From contig JAYTCQ010000120.1 of the NCBI GenBank assembly GCA_043736395.1, forward strand, positions 1 to 29,532: 29,532 bases of DNA, in the 5' to 3' direction. A model generated the notes under the pieces. The model worked only from the letters and a program-made list of their open reading frames with translations, did not search any database and was not told the origin of the DNA. The stretch's first letter is position 1, and each line of letters begins with the position of its first letter. This document shows, piece after piece, positions 22,773 to 29,532 of the stretch. The DNA comes from JAFDVL01 sp043736395. Its GTDB lineage: Bacteria > Acidobacteriota > Blastocatellia > RBC074. A program made the translations under genes and the position numbers.

Positions 22773-24173
22773 CTAACGCGCCAGCCCCTGCACTTTCGGA
22801 AAGGTCGGAACACTCACATTTCCATCTTTATCCACCGCCTGCACCGCGAAAAAATAATCGTCCTTCGACAAACCTTTCATCACAAATTCTGTGACGTTGC
22901 CAACGTCTTTGCTGCCCGTCCAAAGCGGTTGATTCGTCGGGCGCCAGACGATGCGATAGCCTGCAATATCAGGTTCTGTGCCAGCTTGCCACGCAAGCGT
23001 TGTGTCGTATTCCTGCCGCGTAGTTTTGAATCTGACACCTGCCGGAGATGCCGGAGCCAGCGCCATACTGCTTAAACTTGCGGCGTTCACACGGGCGACT
23101 TGCGCGACAAATCCGAAGTCTACCATTTCGATAACGTCGCCGTATTTGATGCCGTTTTCTTCGCGTACCACTTGATGCTGGCGCGAGAAGTCTTCGTTCG
23201 GTTCCGTAAATCTGACAGCGGAAAATCCGCGCTGCAAAAACGGAGTGTGATCGCCGCCGCGTCCATAACGATCTCTTCGGAAAATTAATGTCACTTCAAA
23301 ATTCGGCACGTAGCGTTCACCAACTTCTTTGATGTATCGCGCCAGTTGACGCGAAGGTCCATCATTTTCTCCGCCAATGGATTGGCGCGTTTTCGCTTCG
23401 GCTTCGGTTTCTGTCGAAGGAATTCCTTCGGAAAATACACGGATGCGCCTATTCTCTTTCACGCCGTTGCCCCCATTAGTGTTCCCGATAATATCGTTTG
23501 TGAACATCGCGGCGACATTTAATGCTTTTGTTTTCGCCATCTCTGCCCAATGCGCCGCGCCGAGCAATCCCTGTTCTTCGCCGGGAACGGTCATAAAAAC
23601 CAGCGTGGCATCGAATTCATATTTCGACATCACGCGCGCCATTTCCATCACTGCGGCGGTGCCAGAAGCATCATCACTCGCGCCCGGAGCGTCGCTGGTC
23701 GTATCAAGCACGCTCTGTGTGCAAACGCAGGAATCGTAATGTCCGCTGACGACATACAGCCGATCTTTGGATTCAGTTTGTTTGCCTGGCAGAGTTCCGA
23801 TGATATTGATCAGGCGCGTCGGTTGCGGTACGCGCTGCGCTACAGGTTGAATAAAATCATCTTCGCTGACAATTAATCGTCCACCGGATTCTTTGCTGTA
23901 ACGTTCAAATTCAGACTTGATCCAGGTGCGTGCGGCTCCGATGCCACGCTTTGGATCGTCCTGCGACGACAACGTATGACGTGTGCCGAAGCTGACTAAT
24001 TTTCGAATATTGGCTTCAATGTTGGCGGCAGAGATTTCAGAAAGAATTTTTTCAATCTGCGGATTTTGTTTCGCGGAAAATTGCGCTTGCTGCGCCTTTG
24101 CTGAGTACGACAAACCTAAAATTAAACTCACGCAAAGACACAAAGACGCAAAGCGGGGATTTGAATTTTTCAT
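22773..24173 (-). CDS. M28 family zinc peptidase with C-terminal fibronectin type III-like domain
   Basis: ATG 24173 overlaps the glcF stop as ATGA and opens the signal peptide; the frame upstream lies inside glcF. The 466-residue product shows all five M28 metal ligands (His145 in SGHYDS, Asp167 in GASDDASG, Glu200 next to the catalytic Glu199 in PGEEQG, Asp227 in TNDIIG, His309 in GGDHTPF). Such enzymes are di-zinc aminopeptidases/carboxypeptidases. Residues about 385-460 (TTLAWQAGTEPDIAGYRIVWR, DYFFAVQAVDKDGNVS) form a fibronectin III-like domain. The signal peptide FASLCLCVSLILG is encoded by a short tandem repeat (24131-24153). Cys150 and Cys151 next to the active site are unusual. Translational coupling to glcF is likely. 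Confidence 0.93.
   Translation of the reverse strand: MKNSNPRFASLCLCVSLILGLSYSAKAQQAQFSAKQNPQIEKILSEISAANIEANIRKLVSFGTRHTLSSQDDPKRGIGAARTWIKSEFERYSKESGGRLIVSEDDFIQPVAQRVPQPTRLINIIGTLPGKQTESKDRLYVVSGHYDSCVCTQSVLDTTSDAPGASDDASGTAAVMEMARVMSKYEFDATLVFMTVPGEEQGLLGAAHWAEMAKTKALNVAAMFTNDIIGNTNGGNGVKENRRIRVFSEGIPSTETEAEAKTRQSIGGENDGPSRQLARYIKEVGERYVPNFEVTLIFRRDRYGRGGDHTPFLQRGFSAVRFTEPNEDFSRQHQVVREENGIKYGDVIEMVDFGFVAQVARVNAASLSSMALAPASPAGVRFKTTRQEYDTTLAWQAGTEPDIAGYRIVWRPTNQPLWTGSKDVGNVTEFVMKGLSKDDYFFAVQAVDKDGNVSVPTFPKVQGLAR
24131..24153. repeat. period-8 CGCAAAGA tandem repeat inside a signal-peptide coding region
   Basis: On the plus strand the units CGCAAAGA, CACAAAGA and CGCAAAG follow one another. 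On the coding strand they encode the hydrophobic core of the M28 signal peptide. Similar CGCAAAG strings are frequently seen between genes in unrelated bacteria, so a repeat seems to have been taken into the gene. Confidence 0.7.
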
Positions 24174-25543
24174 ACGGGTTCCTGATTGTAATATCCGGCC
24201 TTTCGATAGGATTCGTCGAGGACTTCGACAACGTGAACGACCTTGCAATCAAGGCCTTTGGTACGGCATCCCGCGCCGAGTTGCATGTGGCATCCGGGAT
24301 TCGCGGTCATCAATAAATCCGCGCTGGTGGCTTTCACTTTACTAATTTTATCCGACAGAATTTTGTCGGACATTTCCGGTTCGCTCAGATTATAAATTCC
24401 GGCTCCACCGCAGCAATCCTGCATTCCTTCGAGTGGTCTGAAATCAAGCTTGGGAATCGCGGCTTTCAAGACATCCTGCGGGGCCGAAGTGATTCTTTGC
24501 GCGTGATACAAATGACACGGCGCATCGTAAGTCACAGATTGTTCAATTGGCGCACCTTCACGGACACCGATTTTGTTGAGGTATTCAGAAACATCACGGA
24601 CGCGGCTGCTGAATTCGTGTGCAAGCGCGGCATACTGCTCATCGTCCTTTAATAGTTCGCCATAATCTTTCATCATCGCGCCGCATCCGGCTGAGTTGAT
24701 GATGATCAGAGATTTATAATTATTCTCGAAGGCTTCAATATTTTTGCGGGCGAGGTCTCTGGCGATTTCAATTTCTCCGGCGTGGGCGTGCAAAGCTCCG
24801 CAACAAACCTGTGTTGTGACCGGAACCAGCAACGCGCCATTTGCTACCATCACACGCGCCGTTGCTTCATTGGTGTGCTTGAATAAACCTTCCATCACAC
24901 AACCTGTGAAAACTGAGACTTCACGCTTTTCGGTGAGCGGTTTGTCTTCGACCGCAATCGAAGTCGTCAATGAATCCGCCTTTTTTCGGCGGCTAAAAAA
25001 ATTTCCAAATACAGGTTTTGTCGAAAGCAATAATGACAAAGCAAATTCGGCTTGCGGGTTTACTTTGTTCATTAACGTGCGGATCGGCTTAAACCACAAC
25101 GCAAAATTTCCGAGTCCGCTGTCACGAAAATAGCGATTGACCGCCATGACTTTGCTGAATTTTTCCGGGTACGGAAATAACTCTTTCAGGGCGCGGGATA
25201 ATAATTTTTCGACAACTGTATTCGGCTGTTTGACACCTGAGCGCACCATCGCGGCGCGGGTTGTCTCCAGCAAATGACCGTATTCGACTCCCGCCGGACA
25301 CGCCGTTTCACAAGCCCTGCAACCGAGGCACAAATCTATGTGATGTTCGAATTTTTTATTGTCGAGATCAATCTTGCCTTCGACCACGGAACGCATTAAG
25401 AGGATGCGTCCGCGCGGGCTATCGTTCTCGTTGCCAGTTTGCACGTACGTCGGACAAGCCTGTAAACAAAGGCCACAATGGATGCAGCCCAGCAGTTTGT
25501 CACTCTCAGCTTCGACCGCAGTTGTTAAATCAGTTAAGTTCAT
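24170..25543 (-). CDS. glcF: glycolate oxidase iron-sulfur subunit (GlcF)
   Basis: The 457-residue protein has two CxxCxxCxxxC(P) clusters at C20-C23-C26-C30 and C72-C75-C78-C82, which hold two [4Fe-4S] clusters. Two CCG domains follow, with VCCGALHAHAG and DCCGGAGIYNL, typical of GlcF and heterodisulfide-reductase-like subunits. It transfers electrons from the flavin subunit to the quinone pool at the inner face of the membrane. It lies downstream of glcE with a 105-bp gap that holds an inverted repeat, and overlaps the M28 peptidase start by ATGA. Related (S)-lactate or 2-hydroxyacid oxidases use the same subunit, so the substrate is not certain. Confidence 0.92.
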   Translation of the reverse strand: MNLTDLTTAVEAESDKLLGCIHCGLCLQACPTYVQTGNENDSPRGRILLMRSVVEGKIDLDNKKFEHHIDLCLGCRACETACPAGVEYGHLLETTRAAMVRSGVKQPNTVVEKLLSRALKELFPYPEKFSKVMAVNRYFRDSGLGNFALWFKPIRTLMNKVNPQAEFALSLLLSTKPVFGNFFSRRKKADSLTTSIAVEDKPLTEKREVSVFTGCVMEGLFKHTNEATARVMVANGALLVPVTTQVCCGALHAHAGEIEIARDLARKNIEAFENNYKSLIIINSAGCGAMMKDYGELLKDDEQYAALAHEFSSRVRDVSEYLNKIGVREGAPIEQSVTYDAPCHLYHAQRITSAPQDVLKAAIPKLDFRPLEGMQDCCGGAGIYNLSEPEMSDKILSDKISKVKATSADLLMTANPGCHMQLGAGCRTKGLDCKVVHVVEVLDESYRKAGYYNQEPV

Positions 25544-25553
25544 TATTTGTAAG

Positions 25554-25639
25554 TTGGTCTTTGGACTTGGTTTTTTGGTCTTCGGTTAGGTAATGATAGT
25601 TTTCAATTTTCAACCAAAGATCAAAAACCCAAAGACCAA
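25554..25639. repeat. imperfect inverted repeat in the glcE-glcF gap
   Basis: TTGGTCTTTGG at 25554-25564 pairs with CCAAAGACCAA at 25629-25639. Pairing resumes further in (left arm to 25587, right arm from 25612) with a 6-base insertion in the left arm. It forms a long hairpin between two co-directional operon genes and may adjust relative expression or mRNA stability. Confidence 0.6.
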
Positions 25640-25648
25640 TTTTTAAGA

Positions 25649-27016
25649 TTAAATTCCCGCCACAAACCGGCCTGGATTGAGGAGATTTTGCGGGTCAAAT
25701 TTTTCTTTCAGGGAGTGCATCAAAACCGCAGTAGCTCCGATTTCACCCCAGACATCAATTTGCGATTTCAACTCATCAGGCGCTCGAACAATGACGAGAT
25801 TTCCGCCCAAACTTTGTGCCCGTCCGCGAAATTCTGAAATCCGTTTGGGGCGTTCTTTCGTGCGAAACCAATCCAGCGCGTGATTGCTGGCGTGAATTCT
25901 AATCACTCCATTCGCGGCATGCGCGCGCAACATTGAAAGCGGAGACTCCGGCAAATATTTTTGGACTTCAGCAATCATCACCCCTAAATCTGCGGGTTTG
26001 ACGCTGACTTTAAAAATCAAATCCCATTCGGAGGAGACTTCGGTTTCCCGATATGCTTCCCAGAATTTTGCCGCTGTATCAACATTGAGTGTTAAATTTT
26101 TGTAGCCTGTTCCCAACCGCAAGGCTTCGGCGATTTGCCATTCAATGGTTTCTTCTTCTCCGATGAACTGCAAAGCCAGCGCGTAGTTGCCATCATTGGT
26201 CGTTGTAATCTCAATGCCGTGATCGCTTAAATTCGCTGAAAATAATTCCATCGAAGTAGGTTGCACATCCGAAGCTCTAATCCGCGCAACTAAATCACAA
26301 ATATCAATTACCGTTCCTGCCGAAAAAATAATTGTTCGCTCAACTGGCGGAAGGGCGCGCAATTTAAAACTGAGTTCGGTAATAATTCCCAGCGAACCAA
26401 AACTTCCCGTATAAAGCTTGCATAAATCATAGCCTGCGACGTTCTTGACGACTTTGCCTCCGGCGCGTGTTGTTAAGCCATATGCGTGAACGACCTGCAT
26501 TCCAATCACCCAATCACGCGGTGTCCCGAACGCACTACGCATCGGGCCTGAACTCGCAGTGGCGACGATTGCTCCGAGCGTGGCGCCTTCGTCGTTACTG
26601 AATGGATCAAGCGGAATCCATTGCCGATGAGTGGCGGCTTGTTGATTAAAACCGTAGAGCGTACATCCCGATTCAACTGTCGCCGTTAAATCAGCGGGTT
26701 CATATTCCAGTACACGATTCATCTGTGCGGTTGAAAGAATTAAATTAGCGCGGACGGGAGGATTCCCCATATCGAGCCAGGTTCCCGCACCTGCCGGAAT
26801 CACAGTCAAACCTTCACTCATCGCAAAGCTGAGCATTTCGCTCATTTCTTTAACCGAGTGCGGCAAAGCAATAGCGCGTGTCGGTTCACCTGCGACGCGA
26901 AAATGTCCGCCAATGGCCAGCAAAGCGCGATCTATTCCAAATGATTCAGTCAATTTTTGATGAATGATTTCAGGGGATTTTTCTTTGGTTGTTACTTCTG
27001 CGCGTAAATTATTCAT
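25649..27016 (-). CDS. glcE: FAD-binding oxidoreductase, GlcE/GlcD-like glycolate oxidase flavin subunit
   Basis: The 455-residue protein has the VAO/PCMH-type FAD-binding fold: VIPAGAGTWLDMG (pyrophosphate loop), DLTATVESGCTLYGFN, NDEGATLGAIVATASSGP and GGKVVKNVAGYDLCKLYTGSFGSLGIITE. It ends KFDPQNLLNPGRFVAGI, the usual C-terminal signature. It is longer than the usual GlcE (about 350) and slightly shorter than GlcD (about 500), and no second flavin subunit is encoded nearby, so it may serve alone with GlcF. It oxidises a 2-hydroxy acid such as glycolate or lactate and passes electrons to GlcF. The start overlaps the nifU stop by 8 bases. Confidence 0.88.
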   Translation of the reverse strand: MNNLRAEVTTKEKSPEIIHQKLTESFGIDRALLAIGGHFRVAGEPTRAIALPHSVKEMSEMLSFAMSEGLTVIPAGAGTWLDMGNPPVRANLILSTAQMNRVLEYEPADLTATVESGCTLYGFNQQAATHRQWIPLDPFSNDEGATLGAIVATASSGPMRSAFGTPRDWVIGMQVVHAYGLTTRAGGKVVKNVAGYDLCKLYTGSFGSLGIITELSFKLRALPPVERTIIFSAGTVIDICDLVARIRASDVQPTSMELFSANLSDHGIEITTTNDGNYALALQFIGEEETIEWQIAEALRLGTGYKNLTLNVDTAAKFWEAYRETEVSSEWDLIFKVSVKPADLGVMIAEVQKYLPESPLSMLRAHAANGVIRIHASNHALDWFRTKERPKRISEFRGRAQSLGGNLVIVRAPDELKSQIDVWGEIGATAVLMHSLKEKFDPQNLLNPGRFVAGI

Positions 27017-27380
27017 TCGTTAATTTTTGAGAGGAAACAGTTGCGGACTTCAGCGCGTCAATCGCTAAAATTGCGCAATGTTCTTTGTTGCGCGGTAATG
27101 TTTCTAATGCTTTTGTGACGTCGTACGGCTTCAATGCCAGCGCCTCTTCAATCGCCAGGCCTGTCACCATTTCAGTTAAAACAGAGCCAGCAGCAAGACT
27201 GGGCGGGCACCCTTGCGCCTGAAAACTGGCGGCAATAATTTTGTTGTCTTCGACTTTTAAATACAGATGCAACAAATCACCACACACCGGATTTGTCGCT
27301 TCACCCTTTAACGATGGGGCTTCCATCACGCCAACGTTGCGGGGGTTTTCCAGATGATCAAGAACCTTTGGACTATACAT
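27009..27380 (-). CDS. nifU: NifU/IscU-like iron-sulfur cluster scaffold protein
   Basis: The 123-residue protein is of U-type scaffold size. The cluster ligands are visible: Cys33 with Asp35 in NPVCGD, Cys58 in QGCPPSLAAGS and Cys102 in KEHCAIL. In most IscU proteins the second motif reads GCGxSxAS; the Pro-Pro following Cys58 is a variant. It assembles transient [2Fe-2S]/[4Fe-4S] clusters from sulfur supplied by NifS. The next gene starts inside its last codons (8-base overlap), linking it to the Fe-S enzyme glycolate oxidase. No strong Shine-Dalgarno sequence precedes ATG 27380; instead heptamer repeats lie there. Confidence 0.9.
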   Translation of the reverse strand: MYSPKVLDHLENPRNVGVMEAPSLKGEATNPVCGDLLHLYLKVEDNKIIAASFQAQGCPPSLAAGSVLTEMVTGLAIEEALALKPYDVTKALETLPRNKEHCAILAIDALKSATVSSQKLTNE

Positions 27381-27460
27381 GAAGCAGGTTTCGGGTTTCG
27401 GGTTTTAGGTTTCAGGGGAAATTAGAAAATTCTTTTTCTTTAAGTTCCAAAACTCGAAAC
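27381..27460. repeat. heptamer-like CCCGAAA repeats and hairpin between nifS and nifU
   Basis: On the minus strand units CCTGAAA, CCTAAAA, CCCGAAA, CCCGAAA follow in register over 28 bases just before nifU. The segment 27395-27409 (GTTTCGGGTTTTAGG on plus) pairs imperfectly with 27447-27460, which overlaps the end of nifS. The 3' codons of nifS (KVSSFGT) therefore lie in repeat-like DNA. Confidence 0.6.
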
Positions 27461-28642
27461 TTTTTTCGGAGCAATTCGCCGTAGTTTTTCGACGACGGTT
27501 GGCAGCGTTTCAAGTAAATAATCTACGTCTTCTTTCGTCGTATCTTTGCTCAAACTGAAGCGCAATGAACCGCGCCCTGAGCTATGATCCAATCCAATCG
27601 CAGTCAAAACATGTGAAGGTTCAACCGAACCGGAAGCACAGGCCGAGCCAGTCGAAACGGCGATTCCTTTTAAATCCAAACTAATCATCAACCCTTCGCC
27701 TTCGCAATGATCGAAGTTGAAATTCGCAATATGAGGGACGCGGCATTCGGCGTCTCCGTTGCGTGAAATATCAGGAATTCCTGCAATCAGTTTAGCTTCG
27801 AGATAATCACGTAATTCGGTGACACGACGCATAAAATCTTCGAGATGCAATCGTTCTAATTCGCAGGCTTTGCCAAGCGCGACAATCATCGGGACGCTTT
27901 CTGTTCCTGAGCGGCGATCCCGTTCCTGATGACCTCCCAACGATTGCGGTTGTAATCTGACGCCACGCCTGATAAATAAGGCTCCAATGCCTTTCGGCGC
28001 GTGAATTTTATGACCTGAAATCGAAAGCAAATCCAAACCTAATTCGCGGACATCTACGGGAATTTTCCCGACCGATTGCACAGCATCTGTATGAAAATGT
28101 AAATGCCGCTGTCCGGCCTGTCGTCGCTGTTTGACGATTTCTCCGATTTGTTTCAGCGGCTGAATTGTGCCGATTTCGTTGTTCACGTGCATCACGGAAA
28201 TCAAAACCGTTTCATCTGTTAACGCGGCTTGCACGTCATCAACCCGAACAATGCCATCGCTGTACACGGGTAAATACGTGACATTCCAGCCTAAGCTTTC
28301 TAAATATTTGCACGAATTCAGCACGGCAGAATGTTCAAATTGCGACGTAATAATGTGCTTGCCTTTATTCGCGTGCGCTTCGGCAATTCCTTTCACTGCT
28401 AAATTATCGGCTTCGGTTCCACCAGCCAAAAACACAATTTCATTCGCCGTCGCATTGATTAATTGCGCCACCTGATGCCGCGCTTCTTCGACCACTTGTT
28501 TCGCGCGCTGTCCCCATTGATGCGTGCTGGAAGCGTTGCCGTAAATTTCTGTAAAATACGGGAGCATCGCCTGCACAACCTGATCGTCTACGCGAGTCGT
28601 TGCGCTATTGTCGAGATAAACTTTGTGCGGAGTTGAAGACAT
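27440..28642 (-). CDS. nifS: cysteine desulfurase (NifS/IscS type)
   Basis: The 400-residue PLP enzyme contains YLDNSATTRVD at the N-terminus, GGTEADNLAVKG, the cofactor-contacting His104 in FEHSAV, HTDAVQSVGKI, the PLP Lys212 in SISGHKIHAPKG, and the catalytic Cys335 in TGSACASGSVEPSHVL. The 'GSACASG' loop, long enough to reach the scaffold, marks it as group I (IscS/NifS) and not SufS. It removes sulfur from cysteine and delivers it to NifU, encoded 59 bp downstream. It is the first gene of the minus-strand run that continues into glcE-glcF. ATG 28642 is in a usual position for the family. Confidence 0.95.
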   Translation of the reverse strand: MSSTPHKVYLDNSATTRVDDQVVQAMLPYFTEIYGNASSTHQWGQRAKQVVEEARHQVAQLINATANEIVFLAGGTEADNLAVKGIAEAHANKGKHIITSQFEHSAVLNSCKYLESLGWNVTYLPVYSDGIVRVDDVQAALTDETVLISVMHVNNEIGTIQPLKQIGEIVKQRRQAGQRHLHFHTDAVQSVGKIPVDVRELGLDLLSISGHKIHAPKGIGALFIRRGVRLQPQSLGGHQERDRRSGTESVPMIVALGKACELERLHLEDFMRRVTELRDYLEAKLIAGIPDISRNGDAECRVPHIANFNFDHCEGEGLMISLDLKGIAVSTGSACASGSVEPSHVLTAIGLDHSSGRGSLRFSLSKDTTKEDVDYLLETLPTVVEKLRRIAPKKVSSFGT

Positions 28643-28836
28643 AAAATTTCAGACTAATGCTGTCAGACTTCAAGGATAAGTGGCGCAACCATTTTGTTCA
28701 AGTTGGTATGACTGAATTATTTGGGCAACGAGGATTGCGAATGCCTCATCTGACTTAACGCTTGGAAATTGCAACTTGCCTGTTGCCTTAAGTTGTTATA
28801 AAAAGCAGTTCCCCTTTTCTACTTTGGAGGCATTTT
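28643..28836. promoter_or_regulatory. divergent intergenic region between nifS and the right-edge gene
   Basis: The 194-bp gap must hold promoters for both directions. On the plus strand TATAAA at 28797-28802 with TTGCCT at 28776-28781 (15-bp spacing) is a weak candidate. TGGAGG at 28825-28830 is an excellent ribosome binding site for the right-edge gene. No Rrf2/IscR-like palindrome was recognised. Confidence 0.35.
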
Positions 28837-29532
28837 ATGATCAGCCGGATCGCAGTGATTTTCTCTCTTCTGTTAATTTTTTCCTTTGACTCAATTGCAC
28901 AACCACGCAGCAATCGCCCTGTTATTACCCGCAATCCTGAAGCGCAGGATTTACGTCCGCACGAACGCGGCTATCGGACCGGATACGAAGACGGATTCGA
29001 TCAGGGTAAAGATGATTTCAACCGCGACCAGCCTCGTGATTTCAGCGCGAGCAACAATTATCAACGCGCTGATAATAATTACGATCAACGAATGGGACGG
29101 ATTGAAGAATATCAGGACGGCTACCGCGCAGGATTTGAGCTGGGCTTCAACGACGGATATTTTGGGCGACCATTTTCAGTCTCAATCCCGAAAAATTTAA
29201 CCACGATTGTAGTCGGTGCGGGAACTGTCGCATCGCGAGATAATTCACGCGAGAATCAGGGAAATCGAAGAGATCAGGAAAATATTGATTCGCGTGATGA
29301 TCGTCGCAATTATCCACGTGGAGGCGAACGCAATGAAGGCGCAGGCAACGGACAACGAATCCCACAAACTAATAATCGGACAAATGATCGTGAAGCGGAT
29401 TTTTCTATTCCTTCTGGCGACCAATTACGAATCCGCTTAACGTCTCCGCTCAATACAAAAACCAATCGTGAAGGTGATCAATTCACGGCTCGCGTCGTTA
29501 GCCCTTCAGCTTACGTTAACGCCACTGTAGTT
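28837..29532 (+). CDS. exported Gly/Tyr-repeat protein with SH3-like C-terminal module (3' truncated)
   Basis: The frame opens at ATG 28837, 6 bases after TGGAGG, and stays open to the window end (232 codons), so the gene runs off the edge. A signal peptide ends SIA with Gln at +1. The mature part has two copies of a motif with Gly/aromatic spacing every four residues: GYRTGYEDGFDQGKDD and GYRAGFELGFNDGYFG. A highly charged Arg/Asn/Asp/Gly-rich linker follows, then SGDQLRIRLTSPLNTKTNREGDQFTARVVSP. This last part resembles a beta module common in acidobacterial envelope proteins ('GTxLxVRLxxxLsSrtxxxGDxFxA'). The linker is probably disordered. Function unknown. Confidence 0.85.
   Translation, partial: MISRIAVIFSLLLIFSFDSIAQPRSNRPVITRNPEAQDLRPHERGYRTGYEDGFDQGKDDFNRDQPRDFSASNNYQRADNNYDQRMGRIEEYQDGYRAGFELGFNDGYFGRPFSVSIPKNLTTIVVGAGTVASRDNSRENQGNRRDQENIDSRDDRRNYPRGGERNEGAGNGQRIPQTNNRTNDREADFSIPSGDQLRIRLTSPLNTKTNREGDQFTARVVSPSAYVNATVV

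Noticed and set aside
24174..24248. Upstream extension of the M28 peptidase
   Set aside because: It lies within the 3' end of glcF; the ATGA overlap at 24173 followed by a signal peptide is the natural start.
1..29532. CRISPR arrays, tRNA or rRNA genes
   Set aside because: No regularly spaced repeat-spacer pattern, no cloverleaf with CCA-type end and no rRNA-like segment was seen by eye.

Overview
The window looks like a chromosomal stretch of an Acidobacteriota member, probably class Blastocatellia. This is inferred from a GWxTD-domain protein, a lone carboxypeptidase-regulatory-domain TonB receptor, PEGA, YceI and M28 exported proteins, strong AGGAG-type ribosome binding sites and moderate GC. 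No rRNA or other taxonomic marker is present.

Layout: (1) 1-1565, plus strand: the 3' part of an M1 aminopeptidase and a LolA-like exported protein, closed by a bidirectional terminator shared with (2) 1649-5317, minus strand: a large TonB-dependent receptor. (3) A 482-bp divergent intergenic region. (4) 5800-18984, all plus strand: GWxTD protein, PEGA protein, MFS transporter, DinB-like protein, alkyltransferase-like DNA repair protein, PsbP-like exported protein, YbjQ-like protein, S9 peptidase + YceI protein + double TonB_C protein, and an aldehyde dehydrogenase-cytochrome P450 pair. (5) 19121-20819: an AT-rich island bounded by near-perfect 27-bp inverted repeats. It carries three minus-strand genes (a PD-(D/E)XK nuclease-like protein, a gamma-glutamylcyclotransferase-like protein and a small lipoprotein) and a hairpin with integron attC architecture. 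A decayed copy of the aldehyde dehydrogenase 3' end abuts it. (6) 20822-28642, minus strand: nifS-nifU-glcE-glcF-M28 peptidase-coiled-coil protein-Tat-exported asparaginase, mostly tightly spaced or overlapping. (7) 28837 to the right edge, plus strand: an exported Gly/Tyr-repeat protein that runs off the window.

Most genes encode exported or envelope proteins: peptidases M1, S9 and M28, a glycosylasparaginase, a TonB receptor and TonB-like proteins. This suggests scavenging of peptides and glycopeptides. All eleven Sec/SPI-type signal peptides have Ala-X-Ala followed by Gln at +1, which suggests N-terminal pyroglutamate formation. The NifS/NifU pair probably supplies Fe-S clusters to the GlcF subunit encoded next to it.

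Intergenic DNA is rich in palindromic and short-period repeats. The most distinctive is an element with 27-29 bp arms present twice (9763-9862 and 21967-22039), each time just after a stop codon, with compensatory changes between the copies. The best candidate for something undescribed is the 19121-20819 island: an integrase-free, cassette-like unit enclosed by inverted repeats.
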